From Paraburkholderia sabiae (GTDB lineage Bacteria > Pseudomonadota > Gammaproteobacteria > Burkholderiales > Burkholderiaceae), in assembly GCF_030412785.1 (NCBI RefSeq), contig NZ_CP125295.1, forward strand, positions 5,890,001 through 5,954,000: 64,000 nucleotides of DNA, written 5' to 3'. The notes beneath the pieces were generated by a model, which was given only the letters and a program-made list of their open reading frames with translations, was not told where the DNA came from and did not search any database. This document shows, piece by piece, positions 9,793 to 20,762 of the stretch; positions within the stretch are counted from its first letter, which is position 1; the number at the start of each line of letters is the position of its first letter. The position numbers and the translations under genes were made by a program.

Positions 9793-9846
9793 TCGCCAGG
9801 CGGATTACTTAACGGGTCATTAGGGCTTACTTACGGCTTATCTATC

Positions 9847-10620
9847 GTGTCGCGCCAACTGACGCTCGATCTCGGCACCCCGCCGCCATCGACATTCGAC
9901 AACTTCTTCGCCGGCGCCAACGCCGAGCTGGTCACGCGTCTGCGCGAGCTGGACGCGGCGCTCGCGGCCGGCCCGGTCGCGGACCGAACGTTCTACGTCT
10001 GGGGCGAAACGGGCAGCGGCCGCACGCATCTGCTGGAAGCGCTCGTACACGACGCGCCGCCGGGCCACGCGCGCTACGCCGGCCCGCAGAGCAGTCTCGC
10101 GGCGTTCACGTTCGATCCCGCCGTCGCGCTGTATGCAATCGACGATTGCGAGCGCCTGAACGGCGCGCAGCAGATCGCGCTATTCAATCTCGTCAACGAA
10201 GTGCGCGCACATCCGACCAGCGCGCTCGTCGTCACGGGCAACGCCTCGCCGATGGGCCTGGAAGTGCGCGAAGACCTGCGCACGCGCATGGGCTGGGGTC
10301 TCGTGTTCCATGTCGCGCCGCTCGCCGACGAAGGCAAGGCGGCCGTGCTCAAGCGCGCCGCACGCGAACGCGGAATCAATCTCGCCGACGACGTGCCCGC
10401 CTATCTGCTCACGCATTTCCGCCGCGACATGCCGAGCCTGATGGCGCTGCTCGACGCGCTCGACCGCTTCTCGCTCGAACAGAAACGCGCCGTCACGCTC
10501 CCGTTGCTGCGCACGATGCTCGCTTCGCCCGATAATGCTGGCGGCAGCGCCGACAGTCCGCGGCGCGCGGCGCTGCAAGCCTCGTCATCCGCTTCAAGTA
10601 AAATAGTCCCCCATGGCTAA
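9847..10620 (+). CDS. hda: DnaA regulatory inactivator Hda
   Basis: AAA+ protein that, bound to the DNA-loaded beta clamp, stimulates ATP hydrolysis by DnaA and so limits re-initiation. The GTG start gives an N-terminus SRQLTLDLG, whose QLTLDL is the expected clamp-binding motif. TFDNFFAGANAEL follows and aligns with the DnaA/Hda family. The Walker A region reads GETGSGRTHLLEAL, and AIDDCERL near residue 100 occupies the Walker B position. At 257 residues it is slightly longer than E. coli Hda, with a Ser/Ala-rich tail. The stop overlaps the next start by 8 nt, indicating translational coupling with the HAD phosphatase. Confidence 0.9.
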   Translation: MSRQLTLDLGTPPPSTFDNFFAGANAELVTRLRELDAALAAGPVADRTFYVWGETGSGRTHLLEALVHDAPPGHARYAGPQSSLAAFTFDPAVALYAIDDCERLNGAQQIALFNLVNEVRAHPTSALVVTGNASPMGLEVREDLRTRMGWGLVFHVAPLADEGKAAVLKRAARERGINLADDVPAYLLTHFRRDMPSLMALLDALDRFSLEQKRAVTLPLLRTMLASPDNAGGSADSPRRAALQASSSASSKIVPHG

Positions 10621-11299
10621 CCTCGCTCTCTTCGACCTCGATCACACGCTCATCCCCACCGACAGCGACCACGAATGGGGCCGCTTCATGGTGAAACTCG
10701 GCATTGTCGAAGCCGAAAGTTTCGCGCGTGAAAACGATCGCTTCTTTGCCGACTACAAGGCCGGCAAGCTCGACATTCATGCGTATCTCGTCGCGATGCT
10801 GACGCCGCTCGCGAAATATCCGCGCACGCAGCTGAAGACGTGGCATGACCAGTACATGCACGAAGTCATCAAGCCGGCCATCGTGCCCGCCGCGATGGAA
10901 CTCGTGCAAAAACACCTCGACGCAGGCGACCTGTGCTGCATGGTCACCGCGACCAACGAGTTCATCACCGCGCCCATCGCCGAAGTGTTCGGCATCGAGA
11001 AGCTGATCGCGTGTGAAGTCGAAACGGTCGACGGCCATCCGGCGTCGGACTACACCGGTTTCCCGAAGGGCACGCCGAGCTACCGTGAAGGCAAGATCGT
11101 GCGCACGGAAGAATGGCTCGCTTCGCTGGGCAAAACCTGGTCGGATTTCGAGCGCAGCTATTTCTACAGCGATTCGCATAACGACATTCCGCTGCTCGAA
11201 AAGGTCACCGACCCGATCGCGACCAACCCCGACGACACGCTGCGCGCTCACGCGGAAAAGCAAGGCTGGCGCATCCTCGAACTCTTTCAACCCACGTGA
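10613..11299 (+). CDS. HAD superfamily IB phosphatase (SerB-like)
   Basis: Cytoplasmic phosphatase of HAD subfamily IB. The nucleophile motif DLDHTL is at residues 8-13, a Thr/Asn motif (TATNEF) near 107 and the acidic motif YFYSDSHNDIPLLE near 183. A small alpha-helical cap (residues ~20-90) fits subfamily IB, which includes phosphoserine phosphatases and related enzymes. The substrate is not fixed by the sequence. It lies between hda and pcnB with overlapping start and stop codons on both sides, a layout typical of Burkholderiales. Confidence 0.85.
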   Translation: MANLALFDLDHTLIPTDSDHEWGRFMVKLGIVEAESFARENDRFFADYKAGKLDIHAYLVAMLTPLAKYPRTQLKTWHDQYMHEVIKPAIVPAAMELVQKHLDAGDLCCMVTATNEFITAPIAEVFGIEKLIACEVETVDGHPASDYTGFPKGTPSYREGKIVRTEEWLASLGKTWSDFERSYFYSDSHNDIPLLEKVTDPIATNPDDTLRAHAEKQGWRILELFQPT

Positions 11300-12891
11300 T
11301 CAAGAAACTCATTCGCAAGCTGTTCGGACAGGACGAGGAGCCCGCTGACGAAGCCGTGCCGTCCGCAGAATCCGACGACTCGTCTTTCGACGAGCCCGCA
11401 CGCAACGCCCGCACGCCGCGGTCGTCATCGAAAGGCGGCTCGCGCCGCAAGGCCGCTGCCGCAGTCGCTGCGTCGGAGCCCGACGCGCCCGTCATCATCT
11501 CGTCCGATATTCACGGCATCGACCCGTCGCTGATTTCGCGCAACGCCATTCGCGTGACGGAAGGTTTGCAGCAGGCGGGCTTCCGCGCGTTCATCGTCGG
11601 CGGCGCGGTGCGCGATCTGCTGCTCGGCATCGCGCCGAAAGACTTCGACGTTGCCACCGACGCCACGCCCGAACAGGTGCAGAAGCTGTTCCGCCGCGCG
11701 CGCATCATCGGACGGCGCTTCCAGATCGTGCACGTGCAGTTCGGCCAGGAAATCATCGAAACGTCGACGTTCCGCGCACTCGTGGACGCGCCGCCCGCCG
11801 ATTCCCCGCCGCCGCGCCGCCTGAAGCGCGACGAACTGGACCGGCGCACGCATGCTGTCGATGCGAGCGGCCGAGTGCTGCGCGACAACGTCTGGGGCGA
11901 ACAGCACGAGGACGCCACGCGCCGCGACTTCACCGTCAACGCGATGTACTACGATCCCGCGACGCAGACGGTGCTCGACTATCACAACGGGATGGCCGAT
12001 GTGCGCGCGCGTCTGTTGCGCATGATCGGCGATCCCGCCACGCGCTATCGTGAAGACCCCGTGCGGATGCTGCGCGTCGTGCGCTTCGCGGCGAAGCTCG
12101 ACTTCGAAATCGACGAAGCGACCCGCGCGCCCATCACCGAACTCGCCGATCTGATCAACAACGTGCCCGCCGCGCGTCTGTTCGACGAGATGCTCAAGCT
12201 GCTGCTGTCGGGCCACGCGCTCGCGTGCCTGCAGCGTCTGCGCAAGGAAGGGCTGCATCACGGGCTGCTGCCGCTGCTCGACGTCGTGCTCGAACAGCCG
12301 CACGGCGAGAAATTCATCACGCTCGCGCTGAACAACACCGACGCGCGCGTGCGCGCGGGCAAGCCGGTGTCGCCGGGCTTCCTGTTCGCCACGCTGCTGT
12401 GGCACGACATGCAGCAGCGCTGGCAGCAGTACGAGGCGAACGGCGAATATCCCGTGCCCGCACTGCATCGCGCGATGGACGACGTGCTCGACATGCAGAC
12501 CGAGAAGCTCGCGATCCACAAGCGCTTCTCGTCGGACATGCGCGAGATCTGGGGCCTGCAACATCGCCTCGAAAAACGCTCGGGCCGCAGCGCGCTGAAG
12601 CTGCTGGAACACCAAAGATTTAGAGCGGGGTATGATTTCCTCCTGTTGCGCTGCGAATCGGGCGAACTGGATGAAGCGGTCGGTTCGTGGTGGACGGAGT
12701 TCATCGAAGGAGACGCCGCCGCGCGCGAAGCATTGCTTTCGCAAGGCGGGAAGGACCGGACGCCCAGAAAACGACGGCGGCGCAGCAGCGGCCGAAACCG
12801 CAGCAAACAGGGCGACGGAATGGAGGGCGGCACGGCTTCAGGAAACCAAGCAGCAGACGATGCGAGCCAAGACGGCCCGCATGAGGACTGA
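11296..12891 (+). CDS. pcnB: Poly(A) polymerase I PcnB
   Basis: Adds 3' poly(A) tails that promote RNA decay; class II nucleotidyltransferase. The GTG start overlaps the preceding stop (GTGA). A disordered Ser/Arg/Lys-rich N-terminus of ~70 residues is followed by the catalytic head. Motifs are FIVGGAVRDLLLG near 95, the DxD motif in KDFDVATDATPEQV near 115, RIIGRRFQIVHV, and RRDFTVNAMYYDP near 210. RYREDPVRMLRVVRFAAKLDFEID belongs to the neck region. Its longer form, with basic tails, fits PcnB rather than CCA-adding enzyme. The C-terminus (RKRRRRSSGRNRS) is very basic, probably for RNA binding. Confidence 0.93.
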   Translation: MIKKLIRKLFGQDEEPADEAVPSAESDDSSFDEPARNARTPRSSSKGGSRRKAAAAVAASEPDAPVIISSDIHGIDPSLISRNAIRVTEGLQQAGFRAFIVGGAVRDLLLGIAPKDFDVATDATPEQVQKLFRRARIIGRRFQIVHVQFGQEIIETSTFRALVDAPPADSPPPRRLKRDELDRRTHAVDASGRVLRDNVWGEQHEDATRRDFTVNAMYYDPATQTVLDYHNGMADVRARLLRMIGDPATRYREDPVRMLRVVRFAAKLDFEIDEATRAPITELADLINNVPAARLFDEMLKLLLSGHALACLQRLRKEGLHHGLLPLLDVVLEQPHGEKFITLALNNTDARVRAGKPVSPGFLFATLLWHDMQQRWQQYEANGEYPVPALHRAMDDVLDMQTEKLAIHKRFSSDMREIWGLQHRLEKRSGRSALKLLEHQRFRAGYDFLLLRCESGELDEAVGSWWTEFIEGDAAAREALLSQGGKDRTPRKRRRRSSGRNRSKQGDGMEGGTASGNQAADDASQDGPHED

Positions 12892-12939
12892 CGCATTTCC
12901 GGCGCGCGCCGTCGAACGCAAGTTGCAGGAAGTTATGCC

Positions 12940-13494
12940 ATGACGGTTGCCTATCTCGGCCTCGGCGCGAATCTCGGGGACGCGCGCCAGACCCTGAAAG
13001 ACGCGGTGGTGTGTCTCGCACAACAGCACACCATCACCGTGCTCGCGAAATCGAGCCTTTATCGAACTGCCCCGATCGACGCGGGCGGCGACGACTATCT
13101 GAATCTCGTCGTCAAGCTCGACACCTCGATGCCCGTGCGGCATCTGCTCGCGCTGTGTCACACGATCGAGCATCACTTCGGCCGGGAGCGTCCCTTTCGC
13201 AACGCGCCGCGCACGCTCGATCTCGACATTCTGCTGTACGGCGAACACGCCATCGACGAACCCGATCTGATCGTGCCGCATCCGCGCATGACGGAGCGCG
13301 CGTTCGTGCTCGTGCCGCTCCTCGAAATCGAACCCACTCTGATCATTCCGCAACGCGGCCGCGCCGATGCGTTTCTCGCAGCCGTCGCCGATCAGCGTAT
13401 CGAGAAGATGAAGTCTGCGTGTCAATGTCTCGCGCCCGGTGTGTCTGACGGCGTCAGCGCCGCAAACACCGAACCGAAAGGCGGCTGCCGATGA
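12940..13494 (+). CDS. folK: 6-hydroxymethyl-7,8-dihydropterin pyrophosphokinase FolK
   Basis: Transfers pyrophosphate from ATP to 6-hydroxymethyl-dihydropterin in folate synthesis. Signatures are AYLGLGANLGD at the N-terminus, SSLYRTAPI near 38, the loop GRERPFRNAPRTLDLDILLYG near 85-105, and PHPRMTERAFVLVPL near 115. The 184 residues exceed the usual ~160 because of a C-terminal extension that reaches the start of the next gene. Start and stop codons overlap (ATGA) with the deoxynucleoside kinase, so the two are likely translationally coupled. Confidence 0.95.
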   Translation: MTVAYLGLGANLGDARQTLKDAVVCLAQQHTITVLAKSSLYRTAPIDAGGDDYLNLVVKLDTSMPVRHLLALCHTIEHHFGRERPFRNAPRTLDLDILLYGEHAIDEPDLIVPHPRMTERAFVLVPLLEIEPTLIIPQRGRADAFLAAVADQRIEKMKSACQCLAPGVSDGVSAANTEPKGGCR

Positions 13495-14186
13495 ATTCCC
13501 TGCCGATGACCGCTCCGCCGCTCACCGTGACGGCGCCCGACCTGCGTCCGCCGCACGGCTATCTGACGATCGAAGGGCCGATCGGCGTCGGCAAGACGTC
13601 GCTCGCGCGCCGGCTCGCGCAGCGCTGGTCGATGCACGAGTTGCTCGAACGTCCGCAGGACAATCCGTTTCTCGAACGCTTCTATCGCGACACGTCGCGC
13701 TATGCGTTGCAGGCGCAACTGAGCTTCGCATTGCAACGCGCGCAGCAGACGCAGGACATCGCCGCGCTGCGCACGGCGGGCACGCCGCTCATCACCGATT
13801 TCATGACGCAGAAGAACGACATCTTTGCGCGTCTGACGCTGCAGGACGACGAGTACCAGCTGTATCGCGCGCTCGCTACGAAACTCGATACGCCCGGTCC
13901 CGCGCCCGATCTGATCATCTATCTGCAGGCGAGCCCCGAAGTGCTGTTCTCGCGCATCCAGAAGCGCGCGGTGCCGATGGAATTGCAGATTTCGGATGCG
14001 TACCTGCGCTCGCTGTGCGACGCGTACAACGACTTCTTCTATCACTACGACGGCGCGTCCGTGCTCACGGTCAGCGCCGAACACCTGAACCCGCTCGAAT
14101 CCGACGCGGACCTTGCTTTGCTTGTCGAACGCATCGAAACGATGCGCGGGCGCAAGGAATTCTTTGTCAAAGGCGGCACGCTATAG
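13491..14186 (+). CDS. Deoxynucleoside kinase family protein
   Basis: P-loop kinase of the dCK/dGK/dNK family, expected to phosphorylate deoxynucleosides at the 5' position using ATP. The P-loop GPIGVGKTSLARRLA is near residue 28. The family pattern ERPQDNPFLERFYRDTSRYALQAQLSFALQR is near 55-85, and PDLIIYLQASPEVLFSRIQKR near 135-155 carries the lid arginines. Substrate preference cannot be read. It sits between folK and panB, so it belongs by position to a cofactor-synthesis operon; the functional reason for that placement is unclear. Confidence 0.85.
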   Translation: MNSLPMTAPPLTVTAPDLRPPHGYLTIEGPIGVGKTSLARRLAQRWSMHELLERPQDNPFLERFYRDTSRYALQAQLSFALQRAQQTQDIAALRTAGTPLITDFMTQKNDIFARLTLQDDEYQLYRALATKLDTPGPAPDLIIYLQASPEVLFSRIQKRAVPMELQISDAYLRSLCDAYNDFFYHYDGASVLTVSAEHLNPLESDADLALLVERIETMRGRKEFFVKGGTL

Positions 14187-14228
14187 CCTCCGGCTGCAGC
14201 GTGTAGCCGCTTCACCAACGGACTCCCC

Positions 14229-15044
14229 ATGACCTATTTGCAGGAGACGAGCCGCAGCGCCGTCACCGTCCCGAAGCTGCTCGCGATGCGCGAAGCCGGC
14301 GAAAAGATCGCGATGCTCACGTGCTACGACGCGAGCTTCGCGGCGCTGCTCGATCGCGCGGGCGTCGATTCGCTGCTGATCGGCGATTCGCTCGGCAACG
14401 TGCTGCAAGGACAGAGCACCACGCTGCCCGTCACGCTCGACGAAATCGCCTATCACACGGCCTGTGTGGCGCGCGCGAAGCCGTCGGCGCTGATCGTGTC
14501 CGACATGCCGTTCGGCACCTACGGCACGCCCGCCGATGCGTACTCGAACGCCGTCAAGCTGATGCAGGCGGGCGCGCAGATGATCAAGCTCGAAGGCGGC
14601 GAATGGCTGGCGGATACGGTGCGCTTTCTGGTCGAGCGCTCGGTGCCCGTTTGTGCGCACGTCGGGCTGACGCCGCAATCGGTGCACGCGTTCGGCGGCT
14701 TCAAGGTGCAAGGAAAGACGGAATCGGGCGCGGCCCAACTGCTGCGCGATTCGCTCGCGATGCAGGACGCGGGCGCGCAACTGCTGGTGATGGAAGCGAT
14801 GCCGACGCTGCTCGCCGCCGAAGTCACGAAGCAACTGCGCATTCCGACGATCGGCATCGGTGCGGGTGTCGACTGCTCGGGTCAGGTGCTGGTACTGCAC
14901 GACATGCTGGGCATTTTCCCTGGCAAGCGTCCGCGCTTCGTGAAGGATTTCATGCAGGGACAGCCGAGCATTCTTGCTGCTGTCGAGGCGTATGTGCGCG
15001 CCGTCAAGGACGGTACTTTCCCCGGGCCGGAGCATACGTTCTGA
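14229..15044 (+). CDS. panB: 3-methyl-2-oxobutanoate hydroxymethyltransferase PanB
   Basis: Converts alpha-ketoisovalerate plus 5,10-methylene-THF to ketopantoate, the first committed step of pantothenate and CoA synthesis. The 271 residues contain [33 protein letters not shown] (metal and substrate binding), [41 protein letters not shown] near 150 and IPTIGIGAG near 210, all family hallmarks. It is the last gene of the hda-panB run and is followed by a terminator hairpin. It uses a folate cofactor and lies two genes after folK, which fits the pathway. Confidence 0.97.
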   Translation: MTYLQETSRSAVTVPKLLAMREAGEKIAMLTCYDASFAALLDRAGVDSLLIGDSLGNVLQGQSTTLPVTLDEIAYHTACVARAKPSALIVSDMPFGTYGTPADAYSNAVKLMQAGAQMIKLEGGEWLADTVRFLVERSVPVCAHVGLTPQSVHAFGGFKVQGKTESGAAQLLRDSLAMQDAGAQLLVMEAMPTLLAAEVTKQLRIPTIGIGAGVDCSGQVLVLHDMLGIFPGKRPRFVKDFMQGQPSILAAVEAYVRAVKDGTFPGPEHTF

Positions 15045-15054
15045 TCCAAGCCAG

Positions 15055-15079
15055 GCGGCGCTTTCGGGCGCCGCTTTTC
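15055..15079 (+). terminator. Intrinsic terminator of panB
   Basis: Stem GCGGCGC / GCGCCGC with loop TTTCGG is followed by TTTT. It begins 11 bp after the panB stop. Confidence 0.8.
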
Positions 15080-15215
15080 ATTGTGTCTATCGAGCCTCAG
15101 GCTTCGTTCGGTCGGTCACATATCTTTAAGACGGGTCCGATTCGGTCTGCAATCGGTCTCAACTATCTTCGTTCTCTTTTCAGCGCGCGAGCCGCGCATC
15201 GACGGAGAACCGACC

Positions 15216-15347
15216 ATGAGCCCCTTTTGTCTGATCGACGTCACGAGCATTCGTGACCATGCCCACCACGCCCACGAATACGACGTTACCTGGCATGCGC
15301 GACTTAGCGCGTGGATCGGGCGCCTGCTGCATCGGCATCACGCTTGA
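15216..15347 (+). CDS. Possible 43-residue small protein
   Basis: Unrecognised. ATG 15216 is preceded by GGAGA at good spacing. The product is hydrophilic and His-rich (DHAHHAHEYD, LLHRHHA). It lies between the panB terminator and the convergent pabBC gene; the ~170 bp upstream shows no clear promoter. This could be a real small ORF or chance. Confidence 0.3.
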   Translation: MSPFCLIDVTSIRDHAHHAHEYDVTWHARLSAWIGRLLHRHHA

Positions 15348-15380
15348 TGCCAGTCTCTTCCGCGCTGCCGGCCTAGGCAT

Positions 15381-17246
15381 TCAAGCAATAATTCGCGCCG
15401 GCAACGCGCCACGCAGCGCATTGCACAGCATCAGCGCTTCTGCGTTCATTACCTCTTCCCGCGTCAACACCCGTTCGCCCGCCTGCATGTCGGGATCGTC
15501 GAGCAGCACACCACGCATCACGCCCGGCAACACGCCCGACTCCAACGGTGGCGTCCACCAGCGCCCCTCCAGCTTCACGAAAACGTTCGACCGACCGCCC
15601 TCGGTCAACTCGCCGCGCTCGTTGAAGAACAACGTATCGAACGCATCGTGCGACTCGGCTTCGCGCCACCCGCGATCGTAATTCGCGCGACGCGTCGTCT
15701 TGTGCAGCAGCAGCGGATCGGCGGCCTGCGTCGTCGCGAATCCGTGATCCGGGCCCAGCAACACACCGACCACTTCGTCCGTCAGCGGCACGAGCGGCGC
15801 GAACGTGATTTCCGTTGCACCGGCCTTGTCAAGCGTAAGCCGCATCCGGTGCGGCGTGTCGTTGCGTAGCGCCGCGCATTGCGCGACGAGTTGCGCGCGC
15901 ACGCTGTTTTCATCGAAGCCGAAACCCAGCCAGCGCGCGCTGTTGCCAAGCCGCGCGAGATGGCGTTCTAGATGCCGCACGCCGCCTTCGCGCGTCGCGT
16001 AGATGGTTTCAAACAGCTGAAAACCCGGATCGGCTTCCGTCAGGAAACGTGCTTTCAATTTGCACTCCGCATATTCGTCCTGCGCGACGCTGTCGAGCAC
16101 GATGCCCGCGCCGATGCCCATTTCGCCGCGCCGCGGACCGAACGACGTCGCGGCGCCGAGCGACAGCGTACGGATCGCCACCGACAGACAGAAATCGCCG
16201 CACTGTTTTCCGGCGGCTTCACCGAGATCGGTCTTCGCGTCGAACCAGCCGATCGCGCCCGTGTACAGACCGCGTGGCGTCGATTCGAGCTGCTCGATCA
16301 GCTGCATCGTCTTGTGCTTGGGCGCGCCCGTGATCGAACCGCAGGGAAAGAGCGCGCGCAAAATATCTGCGAACGAGGTGCGCGGACGCAACGTCGCCGT
16401 TACCGTCGACGTCATCTGCCACACCGACTGATACGGTTCGACGGAAAAAAGCGCCGGCGTTTTCACCGTGCCCGTTTCGGCGATCCGCGACAGGTCATTG
16501 CGCAGAAGATCGACGATCATCACGTTTTCCGCGCGATTCTTCGGATCGTGAGAGAGGAATTCGGCCGCCGCGCGGTCCTGTTCGGCGTTCGACGAACGTG
16601 GCGCCGTGCCCTTCATCGGCCGCGTGCGCAATGCGGCGCCCTTCTTCTCGACGAACAGTTCCGGTGAGCACGACACGACCCAGCGGTCGCCAGGCAACGC
16701 GATCAGCGCGCCGTAATGAACCGACTGCCGCGCGCGCAGCCGCCTGAAAAGCGCGGCCGGCGTGCCGAACACGTCGAAGTACAGCCGATAGGTGTAGTTG
16801 ATCTGATACGAGTCACCCGCGCGCAAGGCTTCGTGGACGGCGTCGATGGCCTGTGTGAACGCCCTTTCGTCGACGCTAGCGTGAACGCCGCCGATGCCCG
16901 CCACGGAAGGCTCGACCGCCGCGCTGTCATAAAGCGCGAGCCACGTGTCGACCTCGTCGCGCGACATTTTCTGGCACCGTTCGAACAATAAAAAACGCAG
17001 CGTGCCCGTGGCGCGCTGCGTCTTCTGCTGCAAAGCCTGTCCAAACTCGTAATCGGCGAGCACGACCGCGAAGAGACCGCCGTCGACATCGGCCGAAGCC
17101 GCGTCGCAGACGGCATCGAGCTGCGCGCGATCAGTACAGACGTGCTCGTGCCGAAAGCCCGTATAGAGCCGGCTCGACCGGCGACTCGCGGTCGAGTCGC
17201 AGTCGTCCAGCAACGCGAACACGGTGCCTGTTGCTTGAGCCGCCAT
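15381..17246 (-). CDS. pabB: Fused aminodeoxychorismate synthase I and aminodeoxychorismate lyase (PabB-PabC)
   Basis: Two steps of p-aminobenzoate synthesis in one chain. The N-terminal ~390 residues are the chorismate-binding domain, with GDSYQINYTYR near 145, RPMKGTAPR carrying the Lys typical of PabB rather than the Ala of TrpE, NVMIVDLLRNDLSRI, LFPCGSITGAPK and GIGAGIV. The rest resembles class IV PLP lyases: LFETIYA, RHLERHLARL, the likely PLP lysine in LLLHKTTRRANYD, and GELTEGGRSNVFV near the end. The start chosen is ATG 17246 rather than the upstream TTG. It lies 24 bp after dnaJ and may be read from the chaperone operon. Confidence 0.93.
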   Translation of the reverse strand: MAAQATGTVFALLDDCDSTASRRSSRLYTGFRHEHVCTDRAQLDAVCDAASADVDGGLFAVVLADYEFGQALQQKTQRATGTLRFLLFERCQKMSRDEVDTWLALYDSAAVEPSVAGIGGVHASVDERAFTQAIDAVHEALRAGDSYQINYTYRLYFDVFGTPAALFRRLRARQSVHYGALIALPGDRWVVSCSPELFVEKKGAALRTRPMKGTAPRSSNAEQDRAAAEFLSHDPKNRAENVMIVDLLRNDLSRIAETGTVKTPALFSVEPYQSVWQMTSTVTATLRPRTSFADILRALFPCGSITGAPKHKTMQLIEQLESTPRGLYTGAIGWFDAKTDLGEAAGKQCGDFCLSVAIRTLSLGAATSFGPRRGEMGIGAGIVLDSVAQDEYAECKLKARFLTEADPGFQLFETIYATREGGVRHLERHLARLGNSARWLGFGFDENSVRAQLVAQCAALRNDTPHRMRLTLDKAGATEITFAPLVPLTDEVVGVLLGPDHGFATTQAADPLLLHKTTRRANYDRGWREAESHDAFDTLFFNERGELTEGGRSNVFVKLEGRWWTPPLESGVLPGVMRGVLLDDPDMQAGERVLTREEVMNAEALMLCNALRGALPARIIA

Positions 17247-17270
17247 GCATACCGCCAACTTCAGAACGCG

Positions 17271-18404
17271 TTAGTCGAAAAAGCTCTTGACGCGGTCGAA
17301 CCAGCTCTTGCTCTGCGGGCTATGACGCGCGCCGCCTTCGACCAGCGACTTTTCGAATTGCTGCAGCAGATCACGTTGCGCATCCGTGAGCTTGACGGGC
17401 GTTTCCACCTGCACATGCACGTACAGATCGCCGGCGATGCTCGAACGCAGCCCCTTGATGCCCTTGCCGCGCAGACGGAACGTCTTGCCCGACTGCGTGC
17501 CTTCCGGCACGGTGAAGCTCGCGCGACCCGCCAGCGTCGGCACTTCGATCTCGCCGCCGAGCGCCGCCTTCGTGAACGGAATGGGCATCTGGCAATGCAG
17601 ATCGTCGCCGTCCCGCTCGAACACGGCGTGCGCCTTGATGTGAATCTCGACGTACAGGTCGCCCGACGGACCGCCGTTGATGCCCGGTTCGCCGTTGCCA
17701 GCCGAACGGATGCGCATGCCGTCGTCGATACCTGCCGGAATCTTCACTTCCAGCGTCTTGGTTTCCTTGGTCTTGCCTGCGCCGTGGCAGTGCGTGCAAG
17801 GCTCGGGAATGTAGGTGCCCGTGCCGTGGCACTTCGGACACGTCTGCTGGATGCTGAAGAAGCCTTGCGACATGCGCACGGCACCCGAACCGTTACAGGT
17901 CGGGCAGGTTTCCGGCTTCGTGCCCGGCTTCGCACCCGAGCCGTGACAGATTTCGCACGAGACCCAGCTCGGCACGCGGATCTGCGTGTCGTAGCCATGT
18001 GCGGCCTGCTCGAGCGTGATTTCCATGCTGTAGCGCAGATCGGCGCCGCGATAGACCTGCGGACCACCGCGGCCGCCGCGTCCACCTGCAGCCGCCTGGC
18101 CGAAGATGTCGCCGAAGATATCGCCGAATGCGTCGGCAAAACCGCCGAAACCCTGCGCGCCCGCGCCCGCCATGTTCGGATCAACGCCCGCGTGACCGTA
18201 CTGGTCGTACGCCGCGCGCTTTTGCGAGTCCGAGAGCATTTCGTAGGCTTCTTTCCCCTCTTTGAAATGCTCTTCCGCATCCTTGTTGCCCGGATTGCGG
18301 TCGGGGTGATGCTTCATCGCGAGCTTGCGATAAGCCTTCTTGATTTCGTCGTCGCTCGCGTTCTTCGCGACGCCCAGAACCTCGTAGTAATCCCGTTTCG
18401 CCAT
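17271..18404 (-). CDS. dnaJ: Chaperone protein DnaJ
   Basis: Co-chaperone that stimulates the DnaK ATPase and delivers unfolded clients. The 377 residues comprise an N-terminal J domain ([13 protein letters not shown] in [10 protein letters not shown]), a Gly/Phe-rich stretch near 75-125, and a zinc-binding region with four CxxCxGxG repeats ([32 protein letters not shown]). The substrate-binding C-terminal domains carry [13 protein letters not shown]. This is a full-length type A DnaJ. It is downstream of dnaK in the same direction across a 255-bp gap. Confidence 0.98.
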   Translation of the reverse strand: MAKRDYYEVLGVAKNASDDEIKKAYRKLAMKHHPDRNPGNKDAEEHFKEGKEAYEMLSDSQKRAAYDQYGHAGVDPNMAGAGAQGFGGFADAFGDIFGDIFGQAAAGGRGGRGGPQVYRGADLRYSMEITLEQAAHGYDTQIRVPSWVSCEICHGSGAKPGTKPETCPTCNGSGAVRMSQGFFSIQQTCPKCHGTGTYIPEPCTHCHGAGKTKETKTLEVKIPAGIDDGMRIRSAGNGEPGINGGPSGDLYVEIHIKAHAVFERDGDDLHCQMPIPFTKAALGGEIEVPTLAGRASFTVPEGTQSGKTFRLRGKGIKGLRSSIAGDLYVHVQVETPVKLTDAQRDLLQQFEKSLVEGGARHSPQSKSWFDRVKSFFD

Positions 18405-18613
18405 ATCGGTTCAACGCCATCCGCGCGATGCGGCGCGGCGGCTCCTCTTGAATGCTGGAGTCTCGCGACTCGTAAGGCCCGGACCTCGCCCGCAATTACG
18501 GGTCAAAAGCCCTGCCCTCCATAAAACAAATGTGCCCGGAGAGCCAAAAAGGCTCGCCAGGCGCGTGATCGGTTCAATCGCCCGAGGATTTCAGGCGCCA
18601 ACCTTTTCAGCCG

Positions 18614-18637
18614 GGCTGCGCACATACATGCGCAGCC
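18614..18637 (-). other. Hairpin in the dnaK-dnaJ gap
   Basis: A perfect 9-bp stem (GGCTGCGCA / TGCGCAGCC) with a 6-nt loop begins 23 nt downstream of the dnaK stop on the minus strand. No T-run follows, so it looks more like an mRNA processing or 3'-stabilising element than a terminator. The rest of the 255-bp gap holds only a small GAGCC/GGCTC stem near 18540. Confidence 0.45.
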
Positions 18638-18659
18638 TTGCGGTCGAACAGAACCCGGC

Positions 18660-20609
<1,950 letters not shown>

Positions 20610-20703
20610 TTTTACTAATCTCCTGACTTTGATCGCTGCGGGCATCGCTGGCTGGCCCTTCCGGCCGCCGGGCGCCCCGCCCCTGAATTTCATCCTGCAC
20701 CCA

Positions 20704-20731
20704 ACATGAGTGCAGCCGCATCGTTTTCAAG
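20704..20731 (-). promoter_or_regulatory. Sigma-32-like heat-shock promoter of dnaK
   Basis: On the minus strand, CTTGAAA (20725-20731) is a perfect sigma-32 -35 box. It is followed after 13 bp by ACTCATGT (20704-20711), a partial match to CCCCATNT. The 5' leader would be about 90 nt. A 6-bp inverted repeat with 9-bp spacer (CTGCAC / GTGCAG, 20695-20715) overlaps the -10 region but does not match the CIRCE element. Confidence 0.6.
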
Positions 20732-20762
20732 ACCCCTTATGCGATGCGGTCATTAAATTTTT

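Noticed and set aside
20690..20718. CIRCE operator for HrcA before dnaK
   Set aside because: The arms are CTGCAC / GTGCAG, not TTAGCACTC / GAGTGCTAA; only the 9-bp spacing is shared.
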